From an uncultured Hyphomicrobiales bacterium (lineage in GTDB: Bacteria; Pseudomonadota; Alphaproteobacteria; Rhizobiales; Beijerinckiaceae), in NCBI GenBank assembly GCA_903932565.1, contig CAIZGQ010000118.1:1-6470 (forward strand): 6,470 bases of DNA, read 5' to 3'. Position numbers and translations under genes: made by a program. This document shows, piece by piece, positions 6,376-6,470 of this stretch. The first letter of the stretch is position 1. Each line of letters begins with the position of its first letter. Under the pieces are notes generated by a model. That model was not told the DNA's origin. It saw only the letters and a list, made by a program, of their open reading frames with translations, and did not search any database.

Positions 6376-6424
6376 ACCTTCTCCCTTGGGAGAAGGTGCC
6401 CCGCAGCGCGGGGCGGATGAGGGA
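6376..6424 (+). repeat. double-hairpin intergenic repeat (REP-like) / possible terminator
   Basis: Two adjacent perfect inverted repeats: ACCTTCTCCC (6376-6385) with GGGAGAAGGT (6388-6397), then GCCCCGC (6398-6404) with GCGGGGC (6408-6414), followed by the tail GGATGAGGGA. From memory, the pattern TTCTCCC...GGGAGAAGGTG...CGGATGAGGG recurs in many intergenic spaces of alphaproteobacterial genomes, which makes this a dispersed palindromic repeat. It begins 21 bases after the DUF427 stop and could also fold in RNA as a 3' end or terminator, though no T-run follows. Only one copy is in the window, so its repeat status rests on recognition. Confidence 0.65.
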
Positions 6425-6470
6425 TTGTGTGCGCGTTTGATTCGACTCTCGCCAGCAGTAACATCCGATA
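6425..6470. other. non-coding right edge with two abutting GANTC sites
   Basis: I see no ORF, RNA gene or terminator in these last bases. GATTCGACTC (6439-6448) is two GANTC sites side by side, the target of the alphaproteobacterial CcrM methylase. The neighbouring gene lies outside the window, so promoter function cannot be judged. Confidence 0.3.

Noticed and set aside
1..6470. CRISPR array, tRNA/rRNA gene, insertion sequence or prophage
   Set aside because: I saw no spaced direct repeats, cloverleaf, transposase or integrase motif, or target-site duplication on either strand.

Overview
The window holds most of an aa3-type cytochrome c oxidase (cta/cox) gene cluster from an alphaproteobacterium, most likely of the Rhizobiales/Hyphomicrobiales. 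This rests on the gene order (ctaC-ctaD-ctaB-coxF-like-ctaG-ctaE-DUF983-SURF1), the GC-rich codon usage, the close fit of the oxidase subunits to Paracoccus/Rhizobiales-type proteins, and an intergenic double-hairpin repeat at the right end of a style common in that group. Genus cannot be read from this sequence alone. All genes are on the + strand.

Layout: 1-128 is the 3' end of subunit II (ctaC/coxB). 169-1842 is subunit I (ctaD/coxA), which carries the heme a and heme a3-CuB centres. After a strong hairpin, 1939-2892 encodes heme O synthase (ctaB). A 57-residue single-pass membrane protein (2889-3062, coxF-like) overlaps the ctaB stop, and ctaG (Cox11-type CuB chaperone, 3065-3715) starts two bases after it. 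Subunit III (ctaE, 3797-4660) follows an 81-base gap with two small hairpins. A probable intrinsic terminator (4700-4737) then separates these genes from a DUF983 zinc-ribbon membrane protein (4797-5192), a SURF1 assembly factor (5219-6016) and a DUF427 protein (6013-6354) coupled to SURF1 by an ATGA overlap. The last ~115 bases hold a two-hairpin repeat and no visible gene.

How the genes work together: ctaC, ctaD and ctaE are the three core subunits of the terminal oxidase. CtaB makes heme O, the precursor of heme A; the heme A synthase that would complete that route is not in the window. CtaG delivers copper to CuB in subunit I, and SURF1 assists formation or insertion of the heme a/a3 centre. 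The small CoxF-like protein and the DUF983 protein are probably assembly or accessory factors by context. DUF427 is the least expected member and has no evident link to the oxidase beyond its tight translational coupling.

There is no mobile element, CRISPR array, tRNA or rRNA, and no obviously new defence or metabolic system. The points most worth a second look are a possible relationship of the CoxF-like peptide to mitochondrial COA3, a Glu at the usual Asp of the Mg/Mn site of subunit I, the terminator inside the cluster followed by a possible promoter, the coupled DUF427 gene and the terminal repeat.
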